From assembly GCA_019359285.1 (NCBI GenBank), contig JAHHHQ010000028.1:124001-188000 (forward strand): a stretch of DNA of 64,000 bases. The letters are read 5' to 3'. The position numbers and the translations under genes are program-made. Numbering within the stretch: position 1 is the stretch's first letter; every line of letters begins with the position of its first letter. This document shows positions 26,994-36,256 of the stretch, one piece after another. The notes below the pieces were generated by a model, which was not told the origin of the DNA, ran no database searches, and worked only from the letters and a program-made list of their open reading frames with translations. The DNA is from Nodosilinea sp. WJT8-NPBG4 (GTDB taxonomy: Bacteria > Cyanobacteriota > Cyanobacteriia > Phormidesmidales > Phormidesmidaceae).

Positions 26994-29177
26994 ATGAAAG
27001 CTCACAATCTCCAACCTTCGCCCACGCTCCCTATAGCTGCGGGGGTTGACTCTGGCTCAGAAGGTGGGCTAGATCTGGGCAGCTTGCTATCTACCATCAG
27101 GCGCAGACTGCTCTTAATTGCTGGCATAACCGCTGCCCTGACCGGGGCCGCGGGTCTGCGGGCCTACCTCAGCCCGCCGTCTTACTCTGCCGCCTTTGAG
27201 ATTTTAATCCAGCCCCAAAGTGCTGAGACCGAGGTAATCTCTTCCCTGTCTGAAGTGCCTGTGAATCAGCAGGAGAGAGAGCTAACTCTAGCCGACCAAA
27301 CCAAAATTTTAACCAGCCCTGGGGTACTGCAACCAGTAGTGGCCGATCTGCGCACCAAGGGTATAGAGGGCTGTGTGCCTCCAGCTCAGGCAGCCTCAAT
27401 CGGCTTGTCCGAAGAAGAGTTAAACCGTATTTGTTACAGCCAGATCAAAGACCGATTAAGCATTCAGCTTACTAAAGACTCAAGAATTTTTTGGGCAACG
27501 TACCGTGGAGCATCGTCTCAAGATGTGGAGTATGTAGCCAATTTAATTGCCCAAACTTTTTTAGATTACGGGTTGGCTTCGCGCCAGCGCGACCTACAGC
27601 AGGGGCTTAAATTCTTAGACGACAAAATACCTGATGCTGATAAACGGGTAGACCAACTCCAGGGCAAGCTACAAAGTCTGCGCCAGGGCTCGAATTTAAT
27701 CACTCCCGATGCTGAAGGTGACAAGTTATCTGAGCAAATCGCTACCTTTGAAAACGAATATCGCGCGGTGCTAGTTGAGCTAGAAGAAAACATGACCCGT
27801 TACGAAGAGCTAGAACGCCAGCTAACCGAGCGACCCCAGGATGTCTCGGTATCGTCGGTGCTCAGCAGCAACAGCCGTTATCAGGCTCTAGTGGAGCAAC
27901 TGCTAGCCCTAGATAGCGAAATTGCCCAAGCTTCTACAATCTTTCTCAGCACCAGCGACGATATGCAGGTGCTACAAGAGCAGCGCCAAAATCTGCTGGC
28001 ACTCATGGCCCGCGAAGGGGCTAACGCCCAGCAAGAGCTAATGGGCCAAATTAACGTACTGGCGGCCCGAGAGGCGGCCCTCTCGTCTACACTGGCCGAC
28101 CTCAACGTAGACGTAGGCCAGCTGGCTGGGCTTAGCCGCGAGTTTACCGATCTAGATCGAGAGTTGGCCATTGCTAACGCTAGTTTAAGCCAGCTGCTCC
28201 AGCGCCGCGAAACTCTTCAAATTGAAGCGGCTCAGCGCGAGCTACCCTGGGAGCTGATTACTCCTGCTACGGTGGCAACCGACGTTGCTAATCTGTCAAA
28301 CAATTTGGTGCTAGGGGGGTTACTTGGGCTGCTGCTCGGGGTCGGTTTGGCACTCGCCCTCGATTCTCAAAAAGATGTGCTCTACACCGCCCGCGATCTC
28401 AAGCGGGTTACGCCAGTACCGATTTTGGGGATGATTCCCCACAATGGAGCCGTTGAACGGGGTTATGACGAGCAGCATTTGCTGTCGCTCTATCAGGTCG
28501 TCGATGAGATGTTGAATGGCCAAGGGCCTAAAAAGGGGGATTTGCCCATTGATGATCTCTACGCCTATCGCGAGGCGTTTCGATCGCTGGTAGCCAACCT
28601 ACAGCGGCTCGATGCCGATCGCCCGCTCAGGTCGTTAGTGATTAGCTCTGCCGACAACCAGCTGGCTGACTCAACCACCGCCGCTTATTTGGCCTGGGCC
28701 GCCGCTGAACTGGGCAACCGAGTGTTGCTGATCGATGCCGATTTTCGCTTTCCCCACCTGCACAACTTTTTAGATCTGCCTAATAACCAGGGCTTTGCCA
28801 ACATTTTGGCCGGAGAGCTAGATCTAAAGAATGTGATTAAGCGATCGCCCACCGAGCCCAACCTGTTTGTGTTGACTACTGGCACCACAAACGTTGATCC
28901 AGCTCGACTATTGTCATCTACAAAGATGAAGCAGTTTGTCACCAAAACCGAGTCTTACTTTGACCTGGTGATTTACGATTCGCCCCCCTTTGCAGAATAT
29001 GCTGATGCTGCCCTACTATCGGCAGAGAGCAGCGGCATGGTGCTGGTGTCGCACCTGGGCACGGTGAAGACTGCCCAACTAGAACAGGCTCTCGAAAAAC
29101 TTTGGATCTCTAAGATTCCACTGATCGGGTTGATTGCCAAAGAGGCAGCAACTAAGCTGGCTCTGCTGCCTGTCTAA
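26994..29177 (+). CDS. Wzz/BY-kinase-like chain-length protein with degenerate Walker A
   Basis: A 727-aa polysaccharide co-polymerase. A cytoplasmic N-terminus leads to a first membrane helix (about residues 38-58), the Wzz domain, long coiled coils (about 195-410), a second membrane helix near 437-458 and a C-terminal ATPase domain. Walker A-prime (VLLIDADFRF) and Walker B (LVIYDSPP) are present. The position of Walker A reads SSADNQLADSTTAA where active BY-kinases have a GKS/T core, so the lysine is missing. There is no Tyr-rich tail; the protein ends KLALLPV. It is probably a non-catalytic regulator of chain length or export. It lies 108 bp downstream of the Wza-like gene. Confidence 0.85.
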   Translation: MKAHNLQPSPTLPIAAGVDSGSEGGLDLGSLLSTIRRRLLLIAGITAALTGAAGLRAYLSPPSYSAAFEILIQPQSAETEVISSLSEVPVNQQERELTLADQTKILTSPGVLQPVVADLRTKGIEGCVPPAQAASIGLSEEELNRICYSQIKDRLSIQLTKDSRIFWATYRGASSQDVEYVANLIAQTFLDYGLASRQRDLQQGLKFLDDKIPDADKRVDQLQGKLQSLRQGSNLITPDAEGDKLSEQIATFENEYRAVLVELEENMTRYEELERQLTERPQDVSVSSVLSSNSRYQALVEQLLALDSEIAQASTIFLSTSDDMQVLQEQRQNLLALMAREGANAQQELMGQINVLAAREAALSSTLADLNVDVGQLAGLSREFTDLDRELAIANASLSQLLQRRETLQIEAAQRELPWELITPATVATDVANLSNNLVLGGLLGLLLGVGLALALDSQKDVLYTARDLKRVTPVPILGMIPHNGAVERGYDEQHLLSLYQVVDEMLNGQGPKKGDLPIDDLYAYREAFRSLVANLQRLDADRPLRSLVISSADNQLADSTTAAYLAWAAAELGNRVLLIDADFRFPHLHNFLDLPNNQGFANILAGELDLKNVIKRSPTEPNLFVLTTGTTNVDPARLLSSTKMKQFVTKTESYFDLVIYDSPPFAEYADAALLSAESSGMVLVSHLGTVKTAQLEQALEKLWISKIPLIGLIAKEAATKLALLPV

Positions 29178-29443
29178 GCCATATCTTGTAAAGGCTTGAC
29201 ATCCTATAGAAATATTCGCCAGCAATATTTGTAGAAACCATAAAGCTTCTTAGGCAACCTTGTCCCCACCTAGTGGAATTGCTTATAACTGAGGGAATTG
29301 ATTCTAAAAGCTTTCTGTGCATTTGCTGCCTAATCTACCTGTGGTGCACCTATTCTGCCGCTGACTAAGCCTTGGTCAGTGCTCTAAAGATTAGGCCTGA
29401 AAAATTAGCCCCAGTTTCAGAAAACTTAGGTGGGTTTTAAGCT
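29178..29443. promoter_or_regulatory. Upstream region of the first PTPA-CTERM gene
   Basis: It contains TTGACA at 29196-29201 and a 7-bp dyad AAATATT/AATATTT at 29210-29230. A matching -10 at normal spacing was not found, so the promoter is only suggested. Confidence 0.25.
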
Positions 29444-30115
29444 ATGTCATTTAAGGCGTTTGTCTCAACGACTGCGATCGCAGGCACATTGATCACTGGA
29501 ACAATGGTAGTCTCAGCCCCCGCTGAAGCGGCTACTATCGTTGCCGGTAGCGTTCTCAATCTCAGTAACCCAGATGTTCTTGGGGGAGGGATTCGACGGG
29601 TTGGTAACACGCTTGACTTCTATAGCCTGTCCGGTACAAACCCTTTCACTGGTAATAGGGTTTACTTAGGGCAAGGAGTTGGTGTTTCTGACAGCACTGG
29701 TAGTTTCGAAGACTCTAATATTGCTAGCCTTTTTCCACCCCTGCCTACTATTCGGGATTTAGCGCTGGTGGCTACAGGAAGTCCTGTTCTATTTGCCATT
29801 AGCGGGCCGATCACAGGGTTCATCAGTGGAACCAATCTTGCCGATGGGTTCCCTCCCTCTAGCGTAAGGTTTGACCTGACTTCCTTCATCTGGAATAGCA
29901 CAACAGGTGAAGCCGACCTGCGCGGTGTTTTTGTCAGTGGATCTGACTCTATCGCGGCTGTGGGACGGTTTACATCTCAACTCGATATTGCTAACCCCAG
30001 CAGTTACTCGCTCTCAATCAAGGCAGTGCCTACTCCCGCGCTTCTCCCTGGTTTGATTGGTATGGGCATTGCGGCGCTACGCCGTAAGAAGGAAGAAGCC
30101 AAAGAAAACGCCTAG
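29444..30115 (+). CDS. PTPA-CTERM exported protein
   Basis: A 223-aa secreted protein. A signal peptide (residues 1-29) ends in an AxA-type site (PAEA-A). The mature part is Gly/Ser/Thr-rich with predicted beta character and no recognised enzyme domain. The C-terminus reads AVPTPALLPGLIGMGIAALR followed by a Lys/Glu-rich tail, the PTPA variant of the PEP-CTERM signal: motif, hydrophobic helix, basic end. An exosortase, probably the one at 420-1364, should process it at the membrane and hand it to the surface matrix. It lies directly after the export genes, which fits a matrix-associated role. Confidence 0.88.
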   Translation: MSFKAFVSTTAIAGTLITGTMVVSAPAEAATIVAGSVLNLSNPDVLGGGIRRVGNTLDFYSLSGTNPFTGNRVYLGQGVGVSDSTGSFEDSNIASLFPPLPTIRDLALVATGSPVLFAISGPITGFISGTNLADGFPPSSVRFDLTSFIWNSTTGEADLRGVFVSGSDSIAAVGRFTSQLDIANPSSYSLSIKAVPTPALLPGLIGMGIAALRRKKEEAKENA

Positions 30116-30192
30116 TTTTCTAGAGCAGTGCGTTGGCCATTGCTCTAGGGCTCAGCTATTTCACTGCTGTGTAGTCAGTAGCTTTTAACAAG

Positions 30193-30220
30193 AGTCGCCT
30201 TCACGGGCGACTTTTTATTT
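30193..30220 (+). terminator. Rho-independent terminator
   Basis: AGTCGCC (30193-30199) pairs with GGCGACT (30206-30212) around a 6-base loop and is followed by TTTTTATTT. It lies 78 bp after the first PTPA-CTERM gene. Confidence 0.75.
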
Positions 30221-30442
30221 GCACTATTGATTGTTAACAGAATGGCTTTGCCCTTTTGATATGCCATACTCCGTTTGATGATTTATTTCGACAAAATCAA
30301 ATAATACCAATTTCAACGCTAACGCTACAGATTCAGATTATAGGTTCTCGTCTCATCTCCCTAGCATTGTGGAAGGCTATAGGCATCCATAAAAATTGGT
30401 ACAGTTTTTAAGCCGAGATTTTACTCTGCCTTTATTCATAGA

Positions 30443-30471
30443 AAAGCTCTGGAATTAAATTCCAGAGCTTT
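30443..30471. terminator. Bidirectional hairpin terminator
   Basis: AAAGCTCTGGAATT and its exact complement are separated by one base. On the minus strand the stem continues into TTTTC, so it probably ends the second PTPA-CTERM gene (stop at 30514). Confidence 0.65.
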
Positions 30472-30513
30472 GTCAACTAGCTTCTTAAGCGTGAAGCAAG
30501 AGAATCACTGATA

Positions 30514-31146
30514 TTAAGCTTCTTCCTCAACGCTGTCTTGCGATCGCTTACGGAGCGCCATAGCACCCAGACCAACTAACCCAGGCAACAATGCCGGAGT
30601 TGGCACGGCGGTAATGTCAGCCGAGAACGACGAACCACTATCGAACACCAGATTGCCTTGAGCGGTTAGTGCACCACTGCCAGCCAAGCCAGACGGCGTA
30701 AAGAAGCCCGAAACAAAGGCTACGTAAAGGGGTATGGTAGCAGGCCCAGCAGTTACAGAGACTTGCTCGAGTATAAACTGCTCAAGGGTAAACCCAATGC
30801 CGTCGGCCGACCCCGTCAGCCAACTGTCGGTGGACCCAGGCGTCAACTCCCAAGTGGTGGCGTTGGTTTTTGTTAGCGATAGGTCGCCTAGGCTGAAAGA
30901 CGAACCCGCAGCACCGAAGACATCAGCACTGGCGTCTGCGAGAGTTACAGTTCCCGAAGTTGTATTGTCATAGCTTGAGAAGTTTAGCAAGCTAGTAACA
31001 GCATCTGGGGTTTCTAGGCGAGCTGAGCCGGTAAAGCTCAGGGTTTGGTTTGCAATGCTTGCTGCCTGAACTGGAGCCTCCAAAACAGCTACTGCGGAAA
31101 AGGCAGCAGCAGCACTTAGGCCTAAGCCAAAAGTTTTAAAACTCAT
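30514..31146 (-). CDS. PTPA-CTERM exported protein
   Basis: A 210-aa secreted protein. Residues 1-28 form a signal peptide starting MSFKTFGLGLSAAAAFSAVA and ending VQAAS. The mature region is rich in Ser, Thr, Gly and Leu with alternating hydrophobic residues, as in many PEP-CTERM matrix proteins. The tail reads AVPTPALLPGLVGLGAMALR, then an acidic/basic end (KRSQDSVEEEA). It shares its first residues (MSFK-F) and sorting signal with the convergent gene at 29444, so the two are a related pair, but the middle parts differ. Processing by the window's exosortase is inferred. Confidence 0.88.
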   Translation of the reverse strand: MSFKTFGLGLSAAAAFSAVAVLEAPVQAASIANQTLSFTGSARLETPDAVTSLLNFSSYDNTTSGTVTLADASADVFGAAGSSFSLGDLSLTKTNATTWELTPGSTDSWLTGSADGIGFTLEQFILEQVSVTAGPATIPLYVAFVSGFFTPSGLAGSGALTAQGNLVFDSGSSFSADITAVPTPALLPGLVGLGAMALRKRSQDSVEEEA

Positions 31147-31534
31147 AATCTGGATCTACCTTGTGGGTGTGAATGAATACCAACTTGCATAAGGCTTAAA
31201 AACAAAATTTGCGGTTAAGCCAGTAGTTAGTAGTGCACTTGTGGTAGAAGTTATCCCTGATTCCTCAATCGCGATCGCCTGATGACGTGCGAGCCGCTCA
31301 TAACCTCGGTAGATGTATTCTGCAAAACAGGTTTAGGCACGGGGTGCAATTCTAAACGTGTTTTTGCTTTACCTGGAGATATAGAGTTGCATTAAGCCCA
31401 AATAGCTCCCCAACCCCTGCTGGTTTATCTCAGCTTTAAGCATAAATATCAATAAGGGCAATTTACTCGGATTTTTCTCTGGTTAGGAAACTTAAATTAC
31501 TTCTCTGCGTCTATACCTGGTCATAGGAAGTTTG
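31147..31534. other. Intergenic region upstream of the second PTPA-CTERM gene
   Basis: This 388-bp gap should carry the promoter of the minus-strand gene ending at 31146 and the 3' flank of the ClC gene. A HIP1 octamer lies at about 31270. I see no hairpin, ORF or RNA gene that I can support. Confidence 0.3.
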
Positions 31535-34135
31535 CTAGCTTTCGACTTGACGCAACAGGATGACGGTGATGTGAGTGTTTTGGGCGATTTCTAATGGCAC
31601 ATTGCCCTTGATGACCTGGCTGAGCAAGTTTTCGCGGGAAGCGCCAAGCAGTATGGCGTCGCTGTGACACAGATTTGCCATATCAACGATCGCATCAGAA
31701 ACCGAGGGGTGAGTCAGCACCTGGGTATAGACAGGCCGCCGCAGGGTGGCTTCTAGCTCATGCGCCATTTCGGAGATGTGTTGAGGAGTAAGGCACTCGC
31801 CCTTTTCGGGGTGACAGATGGTGCAGAGCTGAATCTCGGGGGAATGGCCTAGGGTGAGTAGGCCAGGCAGTAGGGCCTGGGCGCTTTGAGCATTGGGGCC
31901 GCCCGCGGTGGGAATCAGCCAGTGGTTAAAGGTGAGATTGCGGCCGGGACGCACCACCACTACCTGGCAAGGAGCCTGGCGAATCAGAGTATCGACGACG
32001 CCGCTGATCACCCGACCGGGGGTGAGACTAGGATGGTGCCAGCCCATTAGCACCAGGTCGATGTGGCGCTCCTTGATCACTTCGAGCAGGGTGCGGCCAA
32101 TTTCGTGGGCTGCTCGCACCTGAAAATGCACCGACAGCCCACTGTTTTCGGCGTAGGAGAGGGCGAGCTGTCGCAGGGGCTCTACCCCTTGCAAGTCAAC
32201 CTTAGCTTCGGCGGGGGCAACGCTGCGGGGCACGGGGACGACGTGGATGCACTCCAGCTCGTAGTGCAAGCCATGGGCGATCGCTGCCGCGATCTTGATC
32301 AAATCGGGCGCGGTGCGTGGGTCAGCCAGGGGCAGCAACAGTCGTCCCTGGCCAGTGGCAGGAGCCTGCTGCTGAAACACTACATAGGAGGGCTCGGCCT
32401 GGGGGCCGAGTTTGAGCTGATCGCCGCTGACCTGGTCACACTCGGCGCGAATGATGTCGGCGCGGGTGATAATACCGATCAGCTTGTTGCCCTGGGTGAC
32501 AGGCAGGCGGCTGAGCTTGAGCCGGTTGAGCAGGTGCAGCACTCGGGGCAGGGTGGCATCGGGGGCCACGGTGACCGGGTGGGGGGTCATAATGTCGGCC
32601 AGGGCAGCGGAGTCATCTAGCCCCTGAGTAGTGGAATCGCTCAGATCGCTTTGGGTGACGATGCCCACCAGGCGACCGTCTTCGAGCACCGGAAAGCCGC
32701 GATGGTGCGATCGAGAAAAGGCCTGCACCACCTCGGGCAGTCTCATCTGGCTAGAGAGGGTTTCGACCCGACGCTGCATTAAATCTGCCGCCTTGAGATG
32801 TCCCCAGGGGTTGTTGGCCTGGGGCACCGGCTCGAGATGAATACCCTGGAGAGCGAGCAGGCGGTTATAGATCGAGCCGTCGTTGGCTCGATCGGCAATT
32901 AGGTAGGCAACCCCTGAGCCAATCATTAAGGGCAGCACCAGGTTGAAGTTAGCGGTCATCTCAAACACAATCACGATGGCCGTAATTGGCACCCCCGTCA
33001 CCGCGCTAAAGAAAGCGCCCATACCCGTTAGGGCGTAGGTGGTGGTGGTGGCTAAATCGGCCGGTGCCGGCCAGGCCCCAAAGCCGGTGTAGACGCCCTG
33101 GGCAAAGAAGCTCACCAGACATCCCAACGCCGCCCCTAGCACCAGGGAGGGGGCAAAAATGCCCCCAGGGGCCCCTGAACCATAGGCCAGCAGCGTCAGC
33201 AAAAACTTGGCGACGAAGGCGATCGCAATCATCTGCCACCCAGCCGAGCCCGTCACCAAAAATTCTTGTAGTCCGGTGTTGTCAATCGACGCCACTGGCA
33301 CAAACACCCCCACCAGACCCGTAATTAGCCCCGCTAGGCCAATGCGCCCCGGCAATCCCACACCCTTAAACTGCCGAAAGAACGCCAAACTGCCAAAAAT
33401 GCCCCGCCGAAATAGCGACCCCAGCAGCCCAGCCATCAAGCCCAAAATGATTAGAAAGGGCAGATCGTGCATCGACAGGCTGATGTGCCGGGCATCCATG
33501 GTTAAATTGAGCCCCTGTCCCCCCAGCAGCCGCGACACCACCGCCCCAATAAACGACGCCAAAATAGCGCTGCCCAGGGTGAGGTCAGAAAAATCTTGCA
33601 GCAGCTCTTCGACCACAAATAGCACCCCAGCAATGGGGGCATTGAAGCCTGCTGCCAGACCGGCGGCCGCCCCAGCAGAGATTAGCTGCCGCCGATACTC
33701 GGGTGAGGTTGGCACCCAACGGCTGAGCTGCGCCGCCAAGCCGGCACCAATTTGCACCGTCGGCCCCTGCCGCCCTAGAGAAAGGCCCGACCCCAGCGCT
33801 AAGAGAGTGCTGACCAGCTTCACCAGCGCCACTCGCAGGTTTAGCGGAATTTTGGCGTATCCAAGCGCTGCTTTGACTTGAGGAATGCCGCTGCCCGACG
33901 CCTCCGGAGCCAATCGTTCGACCAACCAGCCTGAGAGCAAACCGCCCACTAAACCAATCGTGGGTAGCGCCAGCCACAGCGGTAAGGTGCTGGAGGTGCG
34001 CCATAGAGTAAGGAGCTCGACTCCCTGCTTGAGCAGCACCGCCGCTAGCCCAGACACCACCCCAATGACACACGCCTCGACAATGGCTACCCGCTTGCGG
34101 CTCAGCAAGGGTTCCAGGCGCTTTAACAACATCAC
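31535..34135 (-). CDS. ClC chloride transporter with CBS pair and Usp domains
   Basis: An 866-aa protein. Residues 15-430 form the ClC membrane domain: SGSGIPQVK (chloride-binding Ser loop), GRQGPTVQIG, VEELL (inner Glu region), GAPGGIFAPS and GSIYNRLL (central Tyr). The external gating Glu of the usual G(K/R)EGP motif is Gln at residue 123. Next come a CBS pair (about 450-570, LMQRRVETL and IMTPHPVTVAP) and two universal-stress-type domains (about 595-865; VLMGWHHPS and ILLGAS are their nucleotide-site regions). This suggests channel-like or uncoupled chloride movement controlled by nucleotides. ClC-CBS-Usp fusions with Gln here are, from memory, seen in other cyanobacteria. Confidence 0.9.
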   Translation of the reverse strand: MMLLKRLEPLLSRKRVAIVEACVIGVVSGLAAVLLKQGVELLTLWRTSSTLPLWLALPTIGLVGGLLSGWLVERLAPEASGSGIPQVKAALGYAKIPLNLRVALVKLVSTLLALGSGLSLGRQGPTVQIGAGLAAQLSRWVPTSPEYRRQLISAGAAAGLAAGFNAPIAGVLFVVEELLQDFSDLTLGSAILASFIGAVVSRLLGGQGLNLTMDARHISLSMHDLPFLIILGLMAGLLGSLFRRGIFGSLAFFRQFKGVGLPGRIGLAGLITGLVGVFVPVASIDNTGLQEFLVTGSAGWQMIAIAFVAKFLLTLLAYGSGAPGGIFAPSLVLGAALGCLVSFFAQGVYTGFGAWPAPADLATTTTYALTGMGAFFSAVTGVPITAIVIVFEMTANFNLVLPLMIGSGVAYLIADRANDGSIYNRLLALQGIHLEPVPQANNPWGHLKAADLMQRRVETLSSQMRLPEVVQAFSRSHHRGFPVLEDGRLVGIVTQSDLSDSTTQGLDDSAALADIMTPHPVTVAPDATLPRVLHLLNRLKLSRLPVTQGNKLIGIITRADIIRAECDQVSGDQLKLGPQAEPSYVVFQQQAPATGQGRLLLPLADPRTAPDLIKIAAAIAHGLHYELECIHVVPVPRSVAPAEAKVDLQGVEPLRQLALSYAENSGLSVHFQVRAAHEIGRTLLEVIKERHIDLVLMGWHHPSLTPGRVISGVVDTLIRQAPCQVVVVRPGRNLTFNHWLIPTAGGPNAQSAQALLPGLLTLGHSPEIQLCTICHPEKGECLTPQHISEMAHELEATLRRPVYTQVLTHPSVSDAIVDMANLCHSDAILLGASRENLLSQVIKGNVPLEIAQNTHITVILLRQVES

Positions 34136-34247
34136 AGGGGCGGCATCATTACAGGGATAAGGTAGACCAAATCAAGAGAAAGGGGCAAAACCTAACTCGA
34201 TGCAGTCTTCCCTTAACTACCCCAAAGTGTAGCCTGTATTCGGACTG

Positions 34248-34469
34248 CTAAGGATGTAGCTCGCAGTCGGGAAAGCGACCCAATCCATTGGCTTCCACAA
34301 TGGCATTGCGACATTTTAGGGGCGTTTTGCCGGTCAGTTCTGATAGACGCTTGAGGCTAATGGCGGGTGAGCCGCCCCGAGGAGCCGTCATATAAAGTCG
34401 GTAAGCCACCTCCAGCACTTGATCATCCAGCAGCAACGGCCTAACTGTGGAACTTATGACATCTAGCAT
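34248..34469 (-). CDS. Small conserved-looking protein, unknown function
   Basis: A 73-aa protein starting MLDVISSTVRPLLLDDQVLE and ending PDCELHP. The sequence is balanced and helix-like, with a region (LKRLSELTGKTPLKCRNAIV) resembling part of a helix-turn-helix, but too short to assign. There is a reasonable start context and no overlap with neighbours. It lies between the ClC gene and the TolC-like gene. It may be a small DNA- or RNA-binding protein; this is only a guess. Confidence 0.5.
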   Translation of the reverse strand: MLDVISSTVRPLLLDDQVLEVAYRLYMTAPRGGSPAISLKRLSELTGKTPLKCRNAIVEANGLGRFPDCELHP

Positions 34470-34696
34470 GGCGGTAGGAGAACGCGTTATTTAAGTATGT
34501 TCACGGATGTTGCTCGCTAGACCGTCTATCCCACGATGGGTTTTCAGGGCAGAGATTGGTGGAACAGTCCACTCAAAGGGGGCACTCCCGATTTGTCAGG
34601 TGTAGCAAGGTGAGACCACGCAGGAGCTTGACTTGAGCTTAATGGGAGCGATGTAGAAGAACGAGAGGTATCTGCTGTTTACGTTTGTCCCCTTAC

Positions 34697-36256
34697 CTAC
34701 CCTTGCAGCTCAGGGGCAATCTCCAACTCCGTCGCCCAGCGATCGAACGTAATGCCCACGGTCTGCTCTAGCTGGGCGACGCTGTTAAGGAAGGCGATGC
34801 GGGCTTCCAGCTCGTTAGTTTCAGCCGTCACCAAAGCTTCTTCCTGATTGATCAGCTGAAACAGGGTGATGTTGCCCCGCCCCAGGCGAAACTGCTCCTG
34901 GGCTGCCTCAAGCTGGCGACGGGCGTTGAGGGTAGCTCGCTCGGCGGCGACCACCTGGCTCAGGCTAGCCTGGGCCTCGTTGAGCCCGGCAACGACATCG
35001 TTGCGAATCTGGTCTTGCAGCTGAGCCAGGGTGTTGTCCTGCTGTTGCAGGGTGATGTCGCTAGTCAGACGGTTGGTTTCGGGTTGGGGATCGCCAAAGG
35101 TGCGGGTGGCCACTAGCCCCATAACAGCGCTGCGCGAGTCATCGCCCAGGGTGCCATCGGCGACGGCATCGAGCTGCCAGCGCAGGTTATCTTGGGCCAC
35201 CAGCAGATCAAGCTCCTGTTGCTGCCGTTGAAGCTGGGCCTGCTGATAGTCGGTGCGTTGGGCCAGGGCCAAGGCTACCAGGGCCTCGGTTTGATAAGTG
35301 GCCAACTGGGCGGCAGCGGCAGTAAACAGTTCGGCAATGGTTTCCACAGAGGCTACAAAGCGCAGATTGCGATCGGTGCCAATTAGGTTGAGTAGGGTGT
35401 TGTTAGCCTGATCGAGCTGGTTTTGGGCATCGACTAAGCTGCGCTGGGCATCGGCTAGCGATCGCTCTGGGTCAAACAAATCGATGGGGGCCCGCCGCCC
35501 CGCCTCTACCAGAGCTTGCAAAATGTCGAGCTGCTGCTGCCGCCGCTCTAGGGCTTGGGTTTGAATGTCGACCTGGGCCTGGGCGTTGATTAGGTCGTTG
35601 TAGCTAAGAATGGCGGTGGTGAGGGTGTCGATGACGGTGCTGCGCAGGGCCAGCTGATTGCGGGTTTCGCCTAGGCGGGCCTGGTTTATCGGGGCTTCGT
35701 TGACGGCGGTGCCAAAGCCCCGCAGCAGGGGTTGGCTGACTCTAAACTGTACCGCCTGTCCGTCTTCAAAGGGTGTTAGCCCCAGCTCAAAGCTGGTGCC
35801 TAGACGAGTGGTGAGGATAGTGTCGAGCCGTATTTGCTGGTCAAGGTCGGTGTCACTGCCTCCCAGCAGCACCGATCCCGGAGTTGACTCTGCATCACCG
35901 CCATTACTAGAGCGGCTACGGGTGGCATCAACCCGCAATGTTGGCGTTAGACGTGGGTTGAAGGTTTGCTCGGCGGCGGCGAGCTGCTGCCGCTGCACAA
36001 TGCGCCCTAGAGCCTGGTTGCGCAGCTCGCGGTTGCCCTCCAGGGTCAGGTTGAGTAAATCGGTCAGGGTAAGAATGACTAGCTCAGACGCTTCATCCGA
36101 CGGTGAAGATAAGTCAGCTCCTGAGGGGAATTCCACCGATGGTTGCGATTCTGCCAGGGCTGGGGAAACAATTGCACCACCATAACCCAACCCTAGGGCT
36201 ACTCCTAACCAGACTAGGGCAGTGTGCTGGCCAGCTAATCCTGATAGGGTTGCCAT
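34697..36256 (-). CDS. TolC-family outer-membrane efflux protein
   Basis: A 519-aa protein. A signal peptide (about residues 1-35, ending SPALA-E) is followed by two repeated blocks of long helices rich in Gln, Ala and Leu, as in OEP/TolC proteins (for example VSQPLLRGFGTAVNEAPINQ and EEALVTAETNELEARIAFLN). It should form the outer-membrane channel for a tripartite pump or type I secretion system. It is not next to a pump; the MacAB-like set at 52-55 kb and the ABC exporters at 39.7-43.3 kb are possible partners. Confidence 0.9.
   Translation of the reverse strand: MATLSGLAGQHTALVWLGVALGLGYGGAIVSPALAESQPSVEFPSGADLSSPSDEASELVILTLTDLLNLTLEGNRELRNQALGRIVQRQQLAAAEQTFNPRLTPTLRVDATRSRSSNGGDAESTPGSVLLGGSDTDLDQQIRLDTILTTRLGTSFELGLTPFEDGQAVQFRVSQPLLRGFGTAVNEAPINQARLGETRNQLALRSTVIDTLTTAILSYNDLINAQAQVDIQTQALERRQQQLDILQALVEAGRRAPIDLFDPERSLADAQRSLVDAQNQLDQANNTLLNLIGTDRNLRFVASVETIAELFTAAAAQLATYQTEALVALALAQRTDYQQAQLQRQQQELDLLVAQDNLRWQLDAVADGTLGDDSRSAVMGLVATRTFGDPQPETNRLTSDITLQQQDNTLAQLQDQIRNDVVAGLNEAQASLSQVVAAERATLNARRQLEAAQEQFRLGRGNITLFQLINQEEALVTAETNELEARIAFLNSVAQLEQTVGITFDRWATELEIAPELQG

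Noticed and set aside
33207..33881. A 224-codon plus-strand frame over the ClC gene
   Set aside because: It is antisense to the conserved ClC membrane domain and very rich in Pro, Ser and Arg; no start signal.
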